A stretch of DNA of 64,000 bases from Lachnospiraceae bacterium (GCA_021770755.1 JAETQI010000013.1:1-64000); one strand, 5' to 3'. Shown: positions 16,618 to 27,203, counted from the stretch's first letter. Numbers and translations: made by a program. Notes: generated by a model from the sequence alone, not told the origin.

Positions 16618-17802
16618 CTATCGTGTTCGCGTCTGTTTCCTGTACTCTAATGGTGTTATATGATACTGTTTTTTAAACAGACTCTGAAAATGTGGTTGAC
16701 TGGAAAAGCAGAGATAGCTGCTAATCTCTGCGAGGGTTCTATCACTGTAGGTCAAAAGACTTTTTGCTTCTTCCAGTTTGCAGCGTGTAATAAATGCGCC
16801 GACAGTAAAACCTAATTCCTCTTTAAACTTTTTCATGACATAAGAACTGCTTCGCTGTATATTCCATGCAACATCATCTATTGAAACTGGGGAGTTAGTG
16901 TGGGTGCGAATATAATTCATGCATTCATAGACTTCTTGGGATATTCCTTTTGGAATTTTTGTTTCACCGGCTCTCTGGCAAAAATCCAATAACATAGAGT
17001 ACTGTAAGGCTTTAATTTTATCAATGGTCTGCAGTTTTTCACATTCCTGAATATAGAGATCGATCAACTGGTATGTTATTTCAATATCGACGCCGCCTGG
17101 AATTGCACCAAGCATTCCTATTTTTGCAGTTGTTTCGATAAACAAATTTTTTGCATGGCGCAAAGGTGTCTGGGCAAGCTGGCCCTCTTTTAGCGTCAGG
17201 TTACTGGAAGTGAGAAAGTCCTGTAGTGCACGTACATTTCCGTTCCGTATATACTGAAAAAGTTCCTGTTCAAAATAATATGTATTATGTAGCTGCTCAT
17301 TTTCCATATTTTCTGTGATAGATTTGAGATGCTGTTCTTTTTGCATCTGCATTTTGGGTGCTCTCTGCTGGATCAATTCCAAAGCTGTAATCTCTTTATT
17401 GTTCAGACATTGATGCAAAAATACCAGATGCTGACAAAACTGTGCATGTGTCAGGCGCGGGATTGAAGCGAGGGTTTCCATAAGCGCTTCCTTATATTTC
17501 AACGGTGTAGCCTGCTCCTTCATATAGCGGCGCACAAGGTCGTCAGTAATGGGAACGGAAAAAATTGGACCGAGCATCACATAGTCGCCAGTGCTTTCAA
17601 TCTGGACAGATCCATATACAATGTCTGAGGACAGGCAGCGAAATTCCGGGTTGTAATCCGCTGGCCATATGGTCACGGGATTTGTTGCAGGAATATGGAG
17701 TAAATCTGACAGGGCAGAGTATAAAATCTCATGATTGTTTACCAGATTGATAGGAAGTCCGGTAATAGCAAAATAGTTTTGGCAAAAAGCAATATTATCC
17801 AT
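16618..17802 (-). CDS. AraC-family regulator of the glycoside locus
   Basis: A 394-residue regulator. The start at ATG 17802 (MDNIAFCQNYFAITGLP) has GGAAAGGG upstream; a TTG 18 nt earlier is less likely. The N-terminal 280 residues form an uncharacterised sensor region similar in layout to other long AraC regulators of Firmicutes. The C-terminal 100 residues hold the two AraC helix-turn-helix units (SIDDVAWNIQRSSSYVMKKF and LAEISSYLCFSSQPHFQSLF). It is transcribed away from the hydrolase operon across a 218-bp AT-rich gap, so it very probably activates that operon in response to the glycoside or its sugar. Confidence 0.88.
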   Translation of the reverse strand: MDNIAFCQNYFAITGLPINLVNNHEILYSALSDLLHIPATNPVTIWPADYNPEFRCLSSDIVYGSVQIESTGDYVMLGPIFSVPITDDLVRRYMKEQATPLKYKEALMETLASIPRLTHAQFCQHLVFLHQCLNNKEITALELIQQRAPKMQMQKEQHLKSITENMENEQLHNTYYFEQELFQYIRNGNVRALQDFLTSSNLTLKEGQLAQTPLRHAKNLFIETTAKIGMLGAIPGGVDIEITYQLIDLYIQECEKLQTIDKIKALQYSMLLDFCQRAGETKIPKGISQEVYECMNYIRTHTNSPVSIDDVAWNIQRSSSYVMKKFKEELGFTVGAFITRCKLEEAKSLLTYSDRTLAEISSYLCFSSQPHFQSLFKKQYHITPLEYRKQTRTR

Positions 17803-18020
17803 AGAGAAAACCCTTTCCAAAATAGTATTTCAGTACGTAGCGAAATAAGAAACTATAAAGAACTATAATAAAAAGTATAAAGCAGTTAAAAATAAAAAAC
17901 AATATTAAAATATGTAATTTTGTATGCTATTATATAATATTTTTCAATTCGGTTCTGTTAAAGTAGGGTTTATAAAGTTCCTAAGTCAAAGTAAATACGA
18001 TGGAAAGGAAGACATGGACA
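17803..18020. promoter_or_regulatory. Divergent promoter region of the glycoside locus
   Basis: This is an AT-rich spacer between the AraC gene and the hydrolase operon, with several A/T tracts and TATAAT-like hexamers (for example near 17930-17940). I cannot fix the start sites or the AraC operator by eye. Confidence 0.45.
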
Positions 18021-20456
18021 ATGAGACAACATATCAAGATTCATAAGACACATCCAAACAAGGGAGTTTTGGATTATTCACATCTGCTGGATGCTCCGGC
18101 AGGAAAACATGGCTTTGTGAAAACGAGAGAAGGACATTTTTATTTTGAGGACGGCACGAGAGCCCGGTTTTTGGGATTTAACGTGGCAGCGAGATCAAAT
18201 ACGCCCGATCATGAGACCGCGGAAAAGCTGGCGGAGCGTTTTGCAAGCATGGGAGTCAATATCATCCGCCTCCATGCCGCTGATGCACCGATTGGTGATG
18301 AACCTGGGAGTTGGGCAAGCTGCAGGGAGACACCGCTCTTGGATTATGAGAAAGGCAGCGGACGGGAATTTCATCCGGAAGGGCTGGACCGTTTTGACTA
18401 TTTTGCGGCACAGTTAAAAAAACGGGGGATTTATCTCCATATTGATCTGATCGTGGCAAGGGATTTTGTAGAGGGCGATGGTCTGGATTATCCGGGAAAT
18501 GCCGGCTCCTGTGTCAAGCGTTTTCCCATGTATAACAGGCGGATGATTGAGCTTCAGAAGGAGTACGCGAAAAACTTTTTGTGTCATATAAATCCCTATA
18601 CAGGTTTGGCTCTGATCGATGATCCGGCGGTTGTGACGATTCAAATTAACAATGAAGAGTCTGCGATCAAGGGTACCATGGAGACAGATGCCAGAGAAGA
18701 TATGCAGCCATACCGTGACGAGGTACAGAAACGGTTTAATCATTTTCTTTTAATGAAATATGAGACACGGGAACGGCTGAAAGAGGCATGGACATTTGAG
18801 GGCGTCTGTGCACTTGGCGAGGAGGAGGATCCAGTACAGGGAACGGTGCTGGGAGTGGACGGGAATTTTTATCAGCCGGTCAATGAACCGACGGGTGACT
18901 GGAAGGGGGCAGTGAGTCCTGCGAGGTATGCTGATTTCATGGAATTCGGCATCGCCATGAATCGGAATTTTTATCAGGATATGAAAGACTACATTCGTTG
19001 TCTCGGCGCAAAAGTACCGATTGTGACAAGCAATCTTGTCGCGGGGGCGGCAGATGTCTACGGACATACAGACGGGGATCTGATGGAAAATAACAGTTAT
19101 TTTAATCACCCTCTGCTTCCGGTTCAGGAAAACAATACATACCTTGTCGCAGGACCAACAGAATATGTATCTACAAATCCGCTGACGATGCAGACGGGTG
19201 TCGGTGCTATGGCGACGACGCTGTTAAGCCTTGGTTCTGTGGCGGTTGTAAAAGGAAAGCCGTTCATGCTCAGTGAATGGAATGAATATGGAGAGCATCC
19301 CTTTCACTCTACAGCGTTTGTACATACAGTTGCCTATGCCTGCCTAAATGATTGGGATGGGCTGATCCTGTACAATCACCATACATCCGAGAAGGGCGAT
19401 GACCAGCCGGCGGATGAGATCCTGAATGTTTTTGATGTTTATAATGACCCGGCGGTAATCTGTCAGTGGGGATTTATGGCATCTGTGTTTTTAAAAGGAT
19501 TGGTGGCATCAGCTAAAAATCATGTAGACATTGTCTATACACAGAATGATCTGAAAACCTTGCCCAATATGCATGCCATGCCGATGACGTTTCTGCCGTA
19601 TGTGACGTCCATGCGAAACGTATTTCTGGATGGAGGGGACACTTATCAGGGAGATGCGCAGGTGGCGGTAAATGCCGGTTTTTTAAACGGAGCCGATTTA
19701 TCAGAGGCAAAGCATGGCGTGTATTATGCATGGTCTCCTTACCGGGATGCGATGAGAAAATACAAGGAGGAGAACCGCCTTGTGGCTGCGGCGAAGAATA
19801 CCACAGAAATACAGGAAGGTGTTCATCTGGGGGAGCAGGCGCTGGTATTTGATGAGATTGCAAAAATTGCAGGAAGCGGTAACTATCAGGAGTTTGCATC
19901 TCTTCTGGACAGGGCAATGAAACAGTGGGGCGTTATGCCAAAAGGAGCTGGTCTGGTGGATGGAAAATTGATTTCGGACACTGGGGAGCTGGTTTTCGAT
20001 CCGGAGCATGCAAAATTTCAGATTCAAACGCCATACTGCGGATACTTTAGCGGGACGCCAGATGAAAAGATAGCACTCTCCGAGAAAGTGGAAGTGCATT
20101 CGGATAATGAGAGAATTACGCTTTCGTTGGTTTCCGTCAAAGAAAAGGCATTGGGAGAGGCTCAGGAATTTGTGCTGACAGCCATGGGAACAACAGGCAT
20201 GGATGAGACAACCTGCAGCGAAGGGCCTGAAATGATGGGAATACCATTCACGGCGGTGCAGTTTAAAGGAAAACTGTATGCGGAGACGCTGGAAGGAAAA
20301 ATTGTCGTCAAGGCGGAAGAAGCAATACTGAAAGTGTTCGATCCGGTAGGAGAAGAGATTGGGGAGATTACAGGAGAGAAAACGTCTGGGGGCATTCAAT
20401 TTACTATGACAGGCGAACTTCCAGGTATTCAGTACCATTTGATCATACAAAAGTGA
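18021..20456 (+). CDS. Clan GH-A glycoside hydrolase (GH5-like)
   Basis: An 811-residue enzyme. ATG 18021 (MRQHIKIHKTHPN) is preferred because AAGGAAG lies just upstream; ATG 18000 is in frame but has no such site. The N-terminal half is a (beta/alpha)8 barrel like GH5 cellulase-family enzymes (RFLGFNVAARSN, GVNIIRLHAADAP, RFDYFAAQLKKRGIYLHIDL). The acid/base is the Glu in TIQINNEES, and the nucleophile is probably the Glu in MLSEWNEYGEHPF. The C-terminal half is beta-rich and probably accessory. There is no signal peptide, so it acts in the cytoplasm on an imported glycoside. It is the first gene of the operon. The exact family and linkage are unknown. Confidence 0.8.
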   Translation: MRQHIKIHKTHPNKGVLDYSHLLDAPAGKHGFVKTREGHFYFEDGTRARFLGFNVAARSNTPDHETAEKLAERFASMGVNIIRLHAADAPIGDEPGSWASCRETPLLDYEKGSGREFHPEGLDRFDYFAAQLKKRGIYLHIDLIVARDFVEGDGLDYPGNAGSCVKRFPMYNRRMIELQKEYAKNFLCHINPYTGLALIDDPAVVTIQINNEESAIKGTMETDAREDMQPYRDEVQKRFNHFLLMKYETRERLKEAWTFEGVCALGEEEDPVQGTVLGVDGNFYQPVNEPTGDWKGAVSPARYADFMEFGIAMNRNFYQDMKDYIRCLGAKVPIVTSNLVAGAADVYGHTDGDLMENNSYFNHPLLPVQENNTYLVAGPTEYVSTNPLTMQTGVGAMATTLLSLGSVAVVKGKPFMLSEWNEYGEHPFHSTAFVHTVAYACLNDWDGLILYNHHTSEKGDDQPADEILNVFDVYNDPAVICQWGFMASVFLKGLVASAKNHVDIVYTQNDLKTLPNMHAMPMTFLPYVTSMRNVFLDGGDTYQGDAQVAVNAGFLNGADLSEAKHGVYYAWSPYRDAMRKYKEENRLVAAAKNTTEIQEGVHLGEQALVFDEIAKIAGSGNYQEFASLLDRAMKQWGVMPKGAGLVDGKLISDTGELVFDPEHAKFQIQTPYCGYFSGTPDEKIALSEKVEVHSDNERITLSLVSVKEKALGEAQEFVLTAMGTTGMDETTCSEGPEMMGIPFTAVQFKGKLYAETLEGKIVVKAEEAILKVFDPVGEEIGEITGEKTSGGIQFTMTGELPGIQYHLIIQK

Positions 20457-20475
20457 ATGATAGGAGGAAAAGACG

Positions 20476-21891
20476 ATGGGTAGAGGAAAAGACGAGGTCC
20501 GTTATGATGCGGACGGTGCAAGGCGTGTAATGAGAAAACGGGATTATATGGCTGATTTTGGCGGTCAGTTGGGTTTGGGGCTGATGGCAAATCTGGTTGG
20601 ACAGCTTACATATTTCTATACGGACAAAGTGGGGATGGCAGTAGGCGGTGTAGGCGTTGTCATGATGATCGCAAAAATTCTGGATGCGTTTACAGACGTG
20701 ATAGTGGGGAACATGGTGGATCACTCCAAAGGCGGAAACAAAAAGTACTATTCCTGGATGTTCCGTATGGCAATTCCGGCAGCTATCGTGATTATCCTGA
20801 TGTTTACAGTTCCGATTCAGGCGGGGCAGACGGCTGCATTAATCTATGTGCTGGTTACGAATTTATTGCTGACAGCAGTTATTTATACTATGATTGCAAC
20901 GCCTTTTGGGGCAGTGATGATTGTACGTACAAACAGTTTAAGTGAGCGGAGCAGTATAGGACTGTTTCGTGCAGTAGGGAATTATGGTGCTGGGATGATT
21001 GTTGCGATCGCAACAATTCCGGTTACTAATATTCTTGGCGGCACACAGAATGCATGGATTAAATATGGGGTTATTATTGGGGCAGTAACCTTATTGCTTT
21101 TCCTGATCTGTTACAATAATGGAAGAAAGGCTAAATTTGCATCTGATTATGAACAGGAAGAAAGCGTTGAAGCACCAGAAGAGGAAGAGAATGTACCATT
21201 TACGGAAGCAATGGGTATGCTGTTGCACAATAAATACTGGGTTATTGTCCTTTTGTTTAACCTTATTACGAGCATTTCTTCCGCAGTTGCTGCATCATCC
21301 GGAACTTATTATGCAAAATGGATTTTTGGGAATGACAATCTGGTTGCGATTACAGGAACAGCAGGAATGCTGGCGACAGTTATTGGATTTATTCTTTCTA
21401 AGCCGATCATAGCAAAACTGGGTGTAACTAAGACTGTCCAATTAGGGTTGCTCGGAGCGGCAGTTCCGGCATTGATCCGCTGCCTGTTTCCGACCAATTT
21501 TATAGTGAATGTGACATGTAGTCTCTTCGCAAGTTTTATTCAGATCCCGCTAATGTGTCTGTATGGTGTCCTGACAGCCATGGCTGTAGACTACAATGAG
21601 TGGAAATATGATAAGAAGCTGGTAGCGATGTCAGGTGGAGCGATTGGATTTGGAAGCAAAGTGGGTAATGGATTAGGCTCTGTGATTTTGACTGCGTTTC
21701 TTTCAATCGGTGCCTATGATGCGACTCTGGAGGTGGCGTCTACTTCCATGAGATATGCAATTTACGGGTTTTCTAACTACCTTCCGCTGATTATTAATGT
21801 TGTGATGTTCCTCATTTTCACAAGATTTGACTTGGAAAAGAAACTGCCGCAGATGCGTGAGGAAGTGGCGGCGAGAAAAGCAGCAAAATAA
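20476..21891 (+). CDS. GPH-family sugar:cation symporter
   Basis: A 471-residue membrane protein starts at ATG 20476 after TAGGAGGAAAAG. About twelve hydrophobic segments are visible, with GPH features such as an N-terminal MADFGGQLGLGLMANL..., IAKILDAFTDVIVGNMVDHSKGG between helices 2 and 3, and VDYNEWKYDKK in the second half. GPH carriers import glycosides, pentosides and hexuronides with Na+ or H+. Its place between two cytoplasmic-type hydrolases shows that the operon takes up intact glycosides. The substrate is not deducible, but a small rhamnose- or glucose-containing glycoside fits the neighbours. Confidence 0.92.
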   Translation: MGRGKDEVRYDADGARRVMRKRDYMADFGGQLGLGLMANLVGQLTYFYTDKVGMAVGGVGVVMMIAKILDAFTDVIVGNMVDHSKGGNKKYYSWMFRMAIPAAIVIILMFTVPIQAGQTAALIYVLVTNLLLTAVIYTMIATPFGAVMIVRTNSLSERSSIGLFRAVGNYGAGMIVAIATIPVTNILGGTQNAWIKYGVIIGAVTLLLFLICYNNGRKAKFASDYEQEESVEAPEEEENVPFTEAMGMLLHNKYWVIVLLFNLITSISSAVAASSGTYYAKWIFGNDNLVAITGTAGMLATVIGFILSKPIIAKLGVTKTVQLGLLGAAVPALIRCLFPTNFIVNVTCSLFASFIQIPLMCLYGVLTAMAVDYNEWKYDKKLVAMSGGAIGFGSKVGNGLGSVILTAFLSIGAYDATLEVASTSMRYAIYGFSNYLPLIINVVMFLIFTRFDLEKKLPQMREEVAARKAAK

Positions 21892-21906
21892 AAGGAGATA
21901 AATCGT

Positions 21907-24639
21907 ATGAATATTTGTGATCTTCGAATAGAGTACAGAAAAAATCCAAAGGGGCTTTCTGTAAAAATTCCCCGTTTTTCGTGGAAAATTGCGGCTGAAA
22001 AAGAGAATACCGTACAGGCAGCATACACAATTAGAGTGTGTTGTGAGGGGAAAATTGTGTGGGACAGCGGCAGGATAGTTTCTGATCAGTCTGTGCTGGT
22101 TCCATATGCAGGAGAGCAGTTGGACACGGAAAAACGGTATGACGTGAAGCTGACAGTGGAGGATAACTATGGGGAGATTCAACAGAAAGACACCTGGTTT
22201 GAAACAGGTATTTTTGATACAGATTTGTTCAAAGCGCAGATGATCACCCATAATTTCCCAGACGACGAGACAGCATGTCCGGTGTTTTATCGGAGATTTA
22301 GAATAGGGAAAGTGGTTAAAAAAGCAAGTCTTTTTGCAACTGCCCAGGGTGTCTATGAAATGGCGCTGAACGGCCGTCGCATCGGGAAGGATTACATGGC
22401 GCCAGGATGGACCAGTTATCATCACCGCCTTCAGTATCAGTACTACGATATTACGGAAGCTTTACAAAAAGAAAATGCAACAGAAAATGTAATCGAGATG
22501 ATGGTAGGTAACGGCTGGTACAAGGGGATTTTAGGCTTTGACTGCAAGCCCAACCGATACGGCGACAGGGTGGGAGCTTTTGCGGAAATCCATGTCTGGT
22601 ACACAGATGAAACCATGGAAGTGATTGCGACAGACGAGAGCTGGGGCGTGCGGACAGGAAGCATTCGTTACAGTGAGATTTATATGGGTGAAACGATTGA
22701 TACAGATAATCCTGATATACGCGAAGGAAAAGTGTCCGCCATCCCGTTTGAGAAGTCGCTTCTGACGCCGCAGGAGTGCGAGCCTGTGAGAGTGACAGAG
22801 CGGATTGCGGCAAAGAGCGTGTTCAGAGATCCCAAAGGAAATGTCCTGGTGGATTTTGGGCAGAATATCACGGGACTGGTGGAAGTAAAGGTGAAAGGAG
22901 ACAAAGGACAAAAGATCAGAATCCGTCATGCGGAAGTATTGGATAGGGACGGCGTGTTTTACCCGGACACACTGCGCACGGCTATCTCCCACGACACTTA
23001 TATTCTCAACGGTGAGGAGCAGGTGCTGATGCCGCATTTCACATTTCATGGGTTCCGCTATATTGCGGTGGATGGCATCGCGGAAGTGAAGCCGGAGATG
23101 TGCACGGCCTGTGCGATGCACTCTGACATGGAGAAGATCGGAAGCTTTCACTGCTCCAACGAGAAAGTGAACCGGCTCCAAAGCAACATCAGTTGGGGAT
23201 TGCGCGATAATTTTTTTGATATCCCGACAGACTGTCCGCAGAGGGACGAACGGCTCGGCTGGATGGGGGATGCACAGGTCTTTTCATGGACAGCCGCATT
23301 TAATCGGAATACGGCGCTGTTTTTCACGAAGTGGATGCGGGATATCGCCGCAGAATCGTCGCTTGAAAAAGGCATTCCGCATGTGGTTCCTGATATTGTG
23401 GGAAGCTGCAGCTCCGCGGCTTGGAGCGATGCTGCGGTAATCATTCCATGGGTGGTTTATCAGACTTATGGCGATACCAGGATTTTGGAGGAATCATGGA
23501 AGTGCATGCATGAGTGGGTTGACTATATTCAGGACAAGACCAATGAGGACGGTTTGTGGATGACCAACTACCAGTTTGGCGACTGGCTGGCGCTTGACAG
23601 GGAACAGGGTGACGGGAGCGTGGGGGCAACGGATGTCTACCTCGTTGCGAATGCTTACTATCTCTACGTGACCGATTTGGTAAGGCAGACGGCGGAAGTG
23701 CTTGGCAGGAAGCAGGAGGCTGATTATTATCAGAAGCTGTATGGGAAGACTCTGGAATCATTCCGAAAGGAGTATTTCACGGAACGGGGGCGTATTGTCA
23801 GCGAGACGCAGACGGGATGTGTGCTGTCACTGTATTTCGACCTGGCAAGGGAGAAGGACCGTGAGAAAATCCTTCATGCCCTGACCACAAATATAGAAAA
23901 CCATAAAAACCATCTGACAACGGGATTTGTGGGAACGCCGTATCTGTGCCATGCGTTATCGGAAAATGGCGCGCATGATATTGCAGCCATGCTGTTTATG
24001 AGAGAAGATTATCCGTCATGGCTTTATGCTGTCAGCAAAGGTGCCACCACCATATGGGAGAAGTGGAACGGAATCTATCCGGATGGAACCATGCCGCACC
24101 CTGGACTGAACTCCATGAACCATTATGCCAACGGTGCAGTCGGTGACTGGATGTACCGCAAGATCGGCGGAATTAGTCAGTTGGAGCCGGGCTATCACAG
24201 ATTCTGTGTAAAGCCTATGTTTGTCCGCGGCATTGAGGAGGCACAGACAGAGCTGGAGACACCCTATGGTAAGATTATTTCGTACTGGAGCTGCAGAAAT
24301 GGAAAGATTCAGATAAAGGTCACGGTGCCGGGAAATACAACTGCACTCTTATATCTTCCGGAAAAAGAGGGGGTGCTGACTGTGGGATCAGGTTCCTATA
24401 TCTATGAATATGAGACAAAAACCAGTTTAAAAGAGCTGAAATACAGTCTGGATAGTACGCTTGGAGAGATTCTGGAAGAGCCGCTCGGATTGCAGATGAT
24501 GGAACAGATGGTGCCGGAGCTGATGGCAAATCCAATGATTGATTATGCGAAACAGATGACACTTTCCGAGGGGATCAGCTCTGCGCCCGAGATCAGACCA
24601 GTTTACGAGGCAGTGATCAATGCATTGAACGAACAGTAG
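21907..24639 (+). CDS. GH78 alpha-L-rhamnosidase
   Basis: A 910-residue enzyme starts at ATG 21907 behind AAAGGAGATAAA. Domains run as in the family: N-terminal beta-sandwiches (ENTVQAAYTIRV, DSGRI, FETGIFD), a carbohydrate-binding-like part with VFYRRFRIG, an (alpha/alpha)6 catalytic barrel, and a C-terminal beta-domain. The signature DCPQRDERLGWMGDAQVF carries the general-acid Glu, and GATTIWEKWNG carries the likely base Glu. It removes terminal alpha-linked L-rhamnose, for example from plant glycosides or pectic side chains. It lacks a signal peptide, unlike secreted pectin-degrading members, which again points to imported substrate. Confidence 0.95.
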   Translation: MNICDLRIEYRKNPKGLSVKIPRFSWKIAAEKENTVQAAYTIRVCCEGKIVWDSGRIVSDQSVLVPYAGEQLDTEKRYDVKLTVEDNYGEIQQKDTWFETGIFDTDLFKAQMITHNFPDDETACPVFYRRFRIGKVVKKASLFATAQGVYEMALNGRRIGKDYMAPGWTSYHHRLQYQYYDITEALQKENATENVIEMMVGNGWYKGILGFDCKPNRYGDRVGAFAEIHVWYTDETMEVIATDESWGVRTGSIRYSEIYMGETIDTDNPDIREGKVSAIPFEKSLLTPQECEPVRVTERIAAKSVFRDPKGNVLVDFGQNITGLVEVKVKGDKGQKIRIRHAEVLDRDGVFYPDTLRTAISHDTYILNGEEQVLMPHFTFHGFRYIAVDGIAEVKPEMCTACAMHSDMEKIGSFHCSNEKVNRLQSNISWGLRDNFFDIPTDCPQRDERLGWMGDAQVFSWTAAFNRNTALFFTKWMRDIAAESSLEKGIPHVVPDIVGSCSSAAWSDAAVIIPWVVYQTYGDTRILEESWKCMHEWVDYIQDKTNEDGLWMTNYQFGDWLALDREQGDGSVGATDVYLVANAYYLYVTDLVRQTAEVLGRKQEADYYQKLYGKTLESFRKEYFTERGRIVSETQTGCVLSLYFDLAREKDREKILHALTTNIENHKNHLTTGFVGTPYLCHALSENGAHDIAAMLFMREDYPSWLYAVSKGATTIWEKWNGIYPDGTMPHPGLNSMNHYANGAVGDWMYRKIGGISQLEPGYHRFCVKPMFVRGIEEAQTELETPYGKIISYWSCRNGKIQIKVTVPGNTTALLYLPEKEGVLTVGSGSYIYEYETKTSLKELKYSLDSTLGEILEEPLGLQMMEQMVPELMANPMIDYAKQMTLSEGISSAPEIRPVYEAVINALNEQ

Positions 24640-24656
24640 AACGAAAAGGAGACAGG

Positions 24657-27062
24657 ATGGAAAAAAAGAGTATTTTTAGGGAACTGGTGGAAGAGTCCAT
24701 CGTGTTGTTAAAGAATGAAAACCATATATTGCCGCTCAGGGAGAATCAGAAAGCCGCTTTTTTCGGCAGGGCGCAGATTGAGACTTTTTTCTCGGGTAAC
24801 GGGTCGGGTGCAGCGCAGGCAATGGAGGCGAAAAGCCTGATCAGCGAATGCGTTAGAAGCGGAGTGTATCCCGTTTCGGAGCTGAAAGATTTTTATAAGG
24901 CGCAGCGTGGAAAGGAGCCGGAAAAATTTGCGGTGGATGGTGTTGATATCACGAATGTCGGAGAATTGACCAGCGGGTTTATGTATGAGATTTTCGGACG
25001 TTACCAGGCGCAGTGTGAGGAGTATGAAGTTCCTGACGAGCTGATCAGACAGGCAAAAGAGCAGACGGACACGGCAGTTTTTGTATTGGGAAGAAATTCC
25101 GGGGGTGAGGAGTGTGACCGCCATCTTGAGTCGGATTATTATCTGACTTCTTCGGAAATAAAGCTGCTTGACAGGGTGAGCGCTGTCTTTGAGAAAATGA
25201 TCCTGATTTTAAATATTAACGGTCTGATTGATCTTAGCTGGCTGGAGAGGTATCCGATGATACAGGGTGTGCTGTTCGTGGGGATACCAGGGGAAGAGGG
25301 CTGCGGGGCAGTGGCGGACGTCCTGACAGGAAAAATCAATCCATCCGGAAAGCTCTCTGTGTCGATTGCTCCCCAATATGAGGATTATCCTGCGTCGGCG
25401 TATTTTACGTGGGATAAAGAGAACCCAGAGCACATTCTGACTTATGAAAGCTATGGTTTGAGTGCCAGGGAAAATGAAAGCGTCGGCTATGAGAAAAGTC
25501 CTGTGACATTTTATCACGAGGATATCTATGTGGGATACCGTTATTTTGACACCTTTCATAAGAAAGTGTTGTTTCCGTTTGGATATGGACTTTCCTATTC
25601 TGATTTTGATGTTCATCCGTTGCAGCTTTTGCAGTGCAATGACGGGATTGAGCTGATTGCGGAGGTTACAAATACAGGATCATGTGCAGGAAAGGAAACG
25701 GTACAGGTGTATCTGTCCTGCGAGGGGACGGTAAGCGAAAGACCATTGCGGGAGTTAAAAGGATTTGAAAAGACAAAGTTATTAGAGCCAGGTGAAAAAG
25801 AGGAAGTACATATCTGGATACCATTCAGGGAACTGGCATGTTACGTGGAGGATCAGGCTGCTTATGTGATCGAAAAAGGAAATTATCAGTTTTTTGTGGG
25901 AAATTCATCGAGAAATACGCGTTTTGCAGATGAAGTCCGTATGGAGGAAGATATCCTGATGGAGCAGTGTACAAACCGGCTTCAGGTGAAAGCATGCAAT
26001 CGGGAAAAACTGGATTTTTTATCAAGAGGTGCAGCAGGAAGGAACGCAGCGGATGATGAAGTACGGAAAATCTCAGTAGAAGAATCAGCCAGAGTGTGTC
26101 GTGAAGATACGGTTGCGACAAATGTACAGGAATTATCTGACCGGCAGCTTGCGGCGCTCTGTGTCGGGTATGGGCCGGGAACACCTTTTGCGGCTTTCAG
26201 TGACGGCAGTGAGCCGGAAACAATCTGTGATGAGGAAGGAAAGCCTCTGACGACAAACAGCCACCCAGTCGGAACAAACGGATATGTGTCCCCTGCCATA
26301 GAAGAGAAAGGCATCCATTCGATTTTTTATAAAGACGGACCTGCCGGGATCGGCACAGGTGCATGGCCGACAGAGATGTTAATTTCCTGTGCATTTAACA
26401 AAGAGCTGTGGCGCAGGTTTGGTGATGCTGTTGGGAAGGACTGTGAAGAAAAACAGGTGGACGTGTGGCTTGCTCCGGCTGTCAATATACATCGGCATCC
26501 GCTGTGCGGGAGAAATTTCGAGTATTTTTCCGAAGACCCGTATCTGACAGGAATCTGTGCGGGACAGATCACGAAAGGTGTGCAGGAAAATCACAAAGTC
26601 TGTGTATGTCCGAAACATTTTGCAGTCAATGAGCAGGAAACATACCGCCGGGGGAGCGCAAAAAAGAATTATGATGCAGTGGATTCCCTGATCACAGAGC
26701 GCGCGGCGAGGGAAATCTATCTTAAGCCTTTTGAAATGCTGGTCAGGGATGTGGGAATCTCTTTTCTAATGACATCGTTTAATAAAATCAACGGGACATT
26801 CGCGGGTGGAAACAAAGACCTGTGTACCCATATACTGCGTGAGGAATGGGGATTTGAAGGTGTCGTGGTGACGGACTGGGGCGATATGGATATGGTGGTG
26901 GACGGAGGCGATGCGCTTGCGGCCGGAAATGATATCGTGATGCCGGGAGGTCCTCCCGTGATCAGACAGATTCTAAAGGCATGCCAGGAAGGGCAAATTG
27001 GGCGCAGGGAGCTGGAAAGGACAGAGGACCGGCTGATAAAAGCAATCAGAAAGTGCAGATAA
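24657..27062 (+). CDS. GH3 beta-glycosidase with permuted domain order
   Basis: An 801-residue enzyme starts at ATG 24657 after AAAGGAGACAGG. The order is reversed from the usual GH3. The alpha/beta-sandwich (GH3 C-type) domain comes first (ESIVLLKNENHILPLREN...FFGRAQ), then a fibronectin-III-like domain (around VTNTGSCAGKETVQVYL), and the (beta/alpha)8 domain comes last (KDGPAGIG, PAVNIHRHPLCGRNFEYFSEDP, CPKHFAVNEQE). The nucleophile is the Asp in VVVTDWGDMD, near residue 742. Such permuted GH3 beta-glucosidases are known from rumen and gut Clostridia. It presumably removes beta-linked glucose from the imported glycoside. Confidence 0.92.
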   Translation: MEKKSIFRELVEESIVLLKNENHILPLRENQKAAFFGRAQIETFFSGNGSGAAQAMEAKSLISECVRSGVYPVSELKDFYKAQRGKEPEKFAVDGVDITNVGELTSGFMYEIFGRYQAQCEEYEVPDELIRQAKEQTDTAVFVLGRNSGGEECDRHLESDYYLTSSEIKLLDRVSAVFEKMILILNINGLIDLSWLERYPMIQGVLFVGIPGEEGCGAVADVLTGKINPSGKLSVSIAPQYEDYPASAYFTWDKENPEHILTYESYGLSARENESVGYEKSPVTFYHEDIYVGYRYFDTFHKKVLFPFGYGLSYSDFDVHPLQLLQCNDGIELIAEVTNTGSCAGKETVQVYLSCEGTVSERPLRELKGFEKTKLLEPGEKEEVHIWIPFRELACYVEDQAAYVIEKGNYQFFVGNSSRNTRFADEVRMEEDILMEQCTNRLQVKACNREKLDFLSRGAAGRNAADDEVRKISVEESARVCREDTVATNVQELSDRQLAALCVGYGPGTPFAAFSDGSEPETICDEEGKPLTTNSHPVGTNGYVSPAIEEKGIHSIFYKDGPAGIGTGAWPTEMLISCAFNKELWRRFGDAVGKDCEEKQVDVWLAPAVNIHRHPLCGRNFEYFSEDPYLTGICAGQITKGVQENHKVCVCPKHFAVNEQETYRRGSAKKNYDAVDSLITERAAREIYLKPFEMLVRDVGISFLMTSFNKINGTFAGGNKDLCTHILREEWGFEGVVVTDWGDMDMVVDGGDALAAGNDIVMPGGPPVIRQILKACQEGQIGRRELERTEDRLIKAIRKCR

Positions 27063-27133
27063 AGGAGAACGTGAAGCATATTGTAATAGAAAACAGTATT
27101 TTATAATACGAAATCGGTTTGTACTGATAAAAT

Positions 27134-27168
27134 AAAGCGTGTTTGGATATGAATTTCAGACACGCTTT
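27134..27168 (+). terminator. Hairpin between the GH3 and GH94 genes
   Basis: AAAGCGTGTTT pairs with AGACACGCTTT around a short loop. The T tract behind it is weak (TTTCATATT), so it may only attenuate transcription into the next gene. Confidence 0.6.
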
Positions 27169-27203
27169 CATATTCCGAACAGGAAAGGAGCAGGGTTATA
27201 AAT

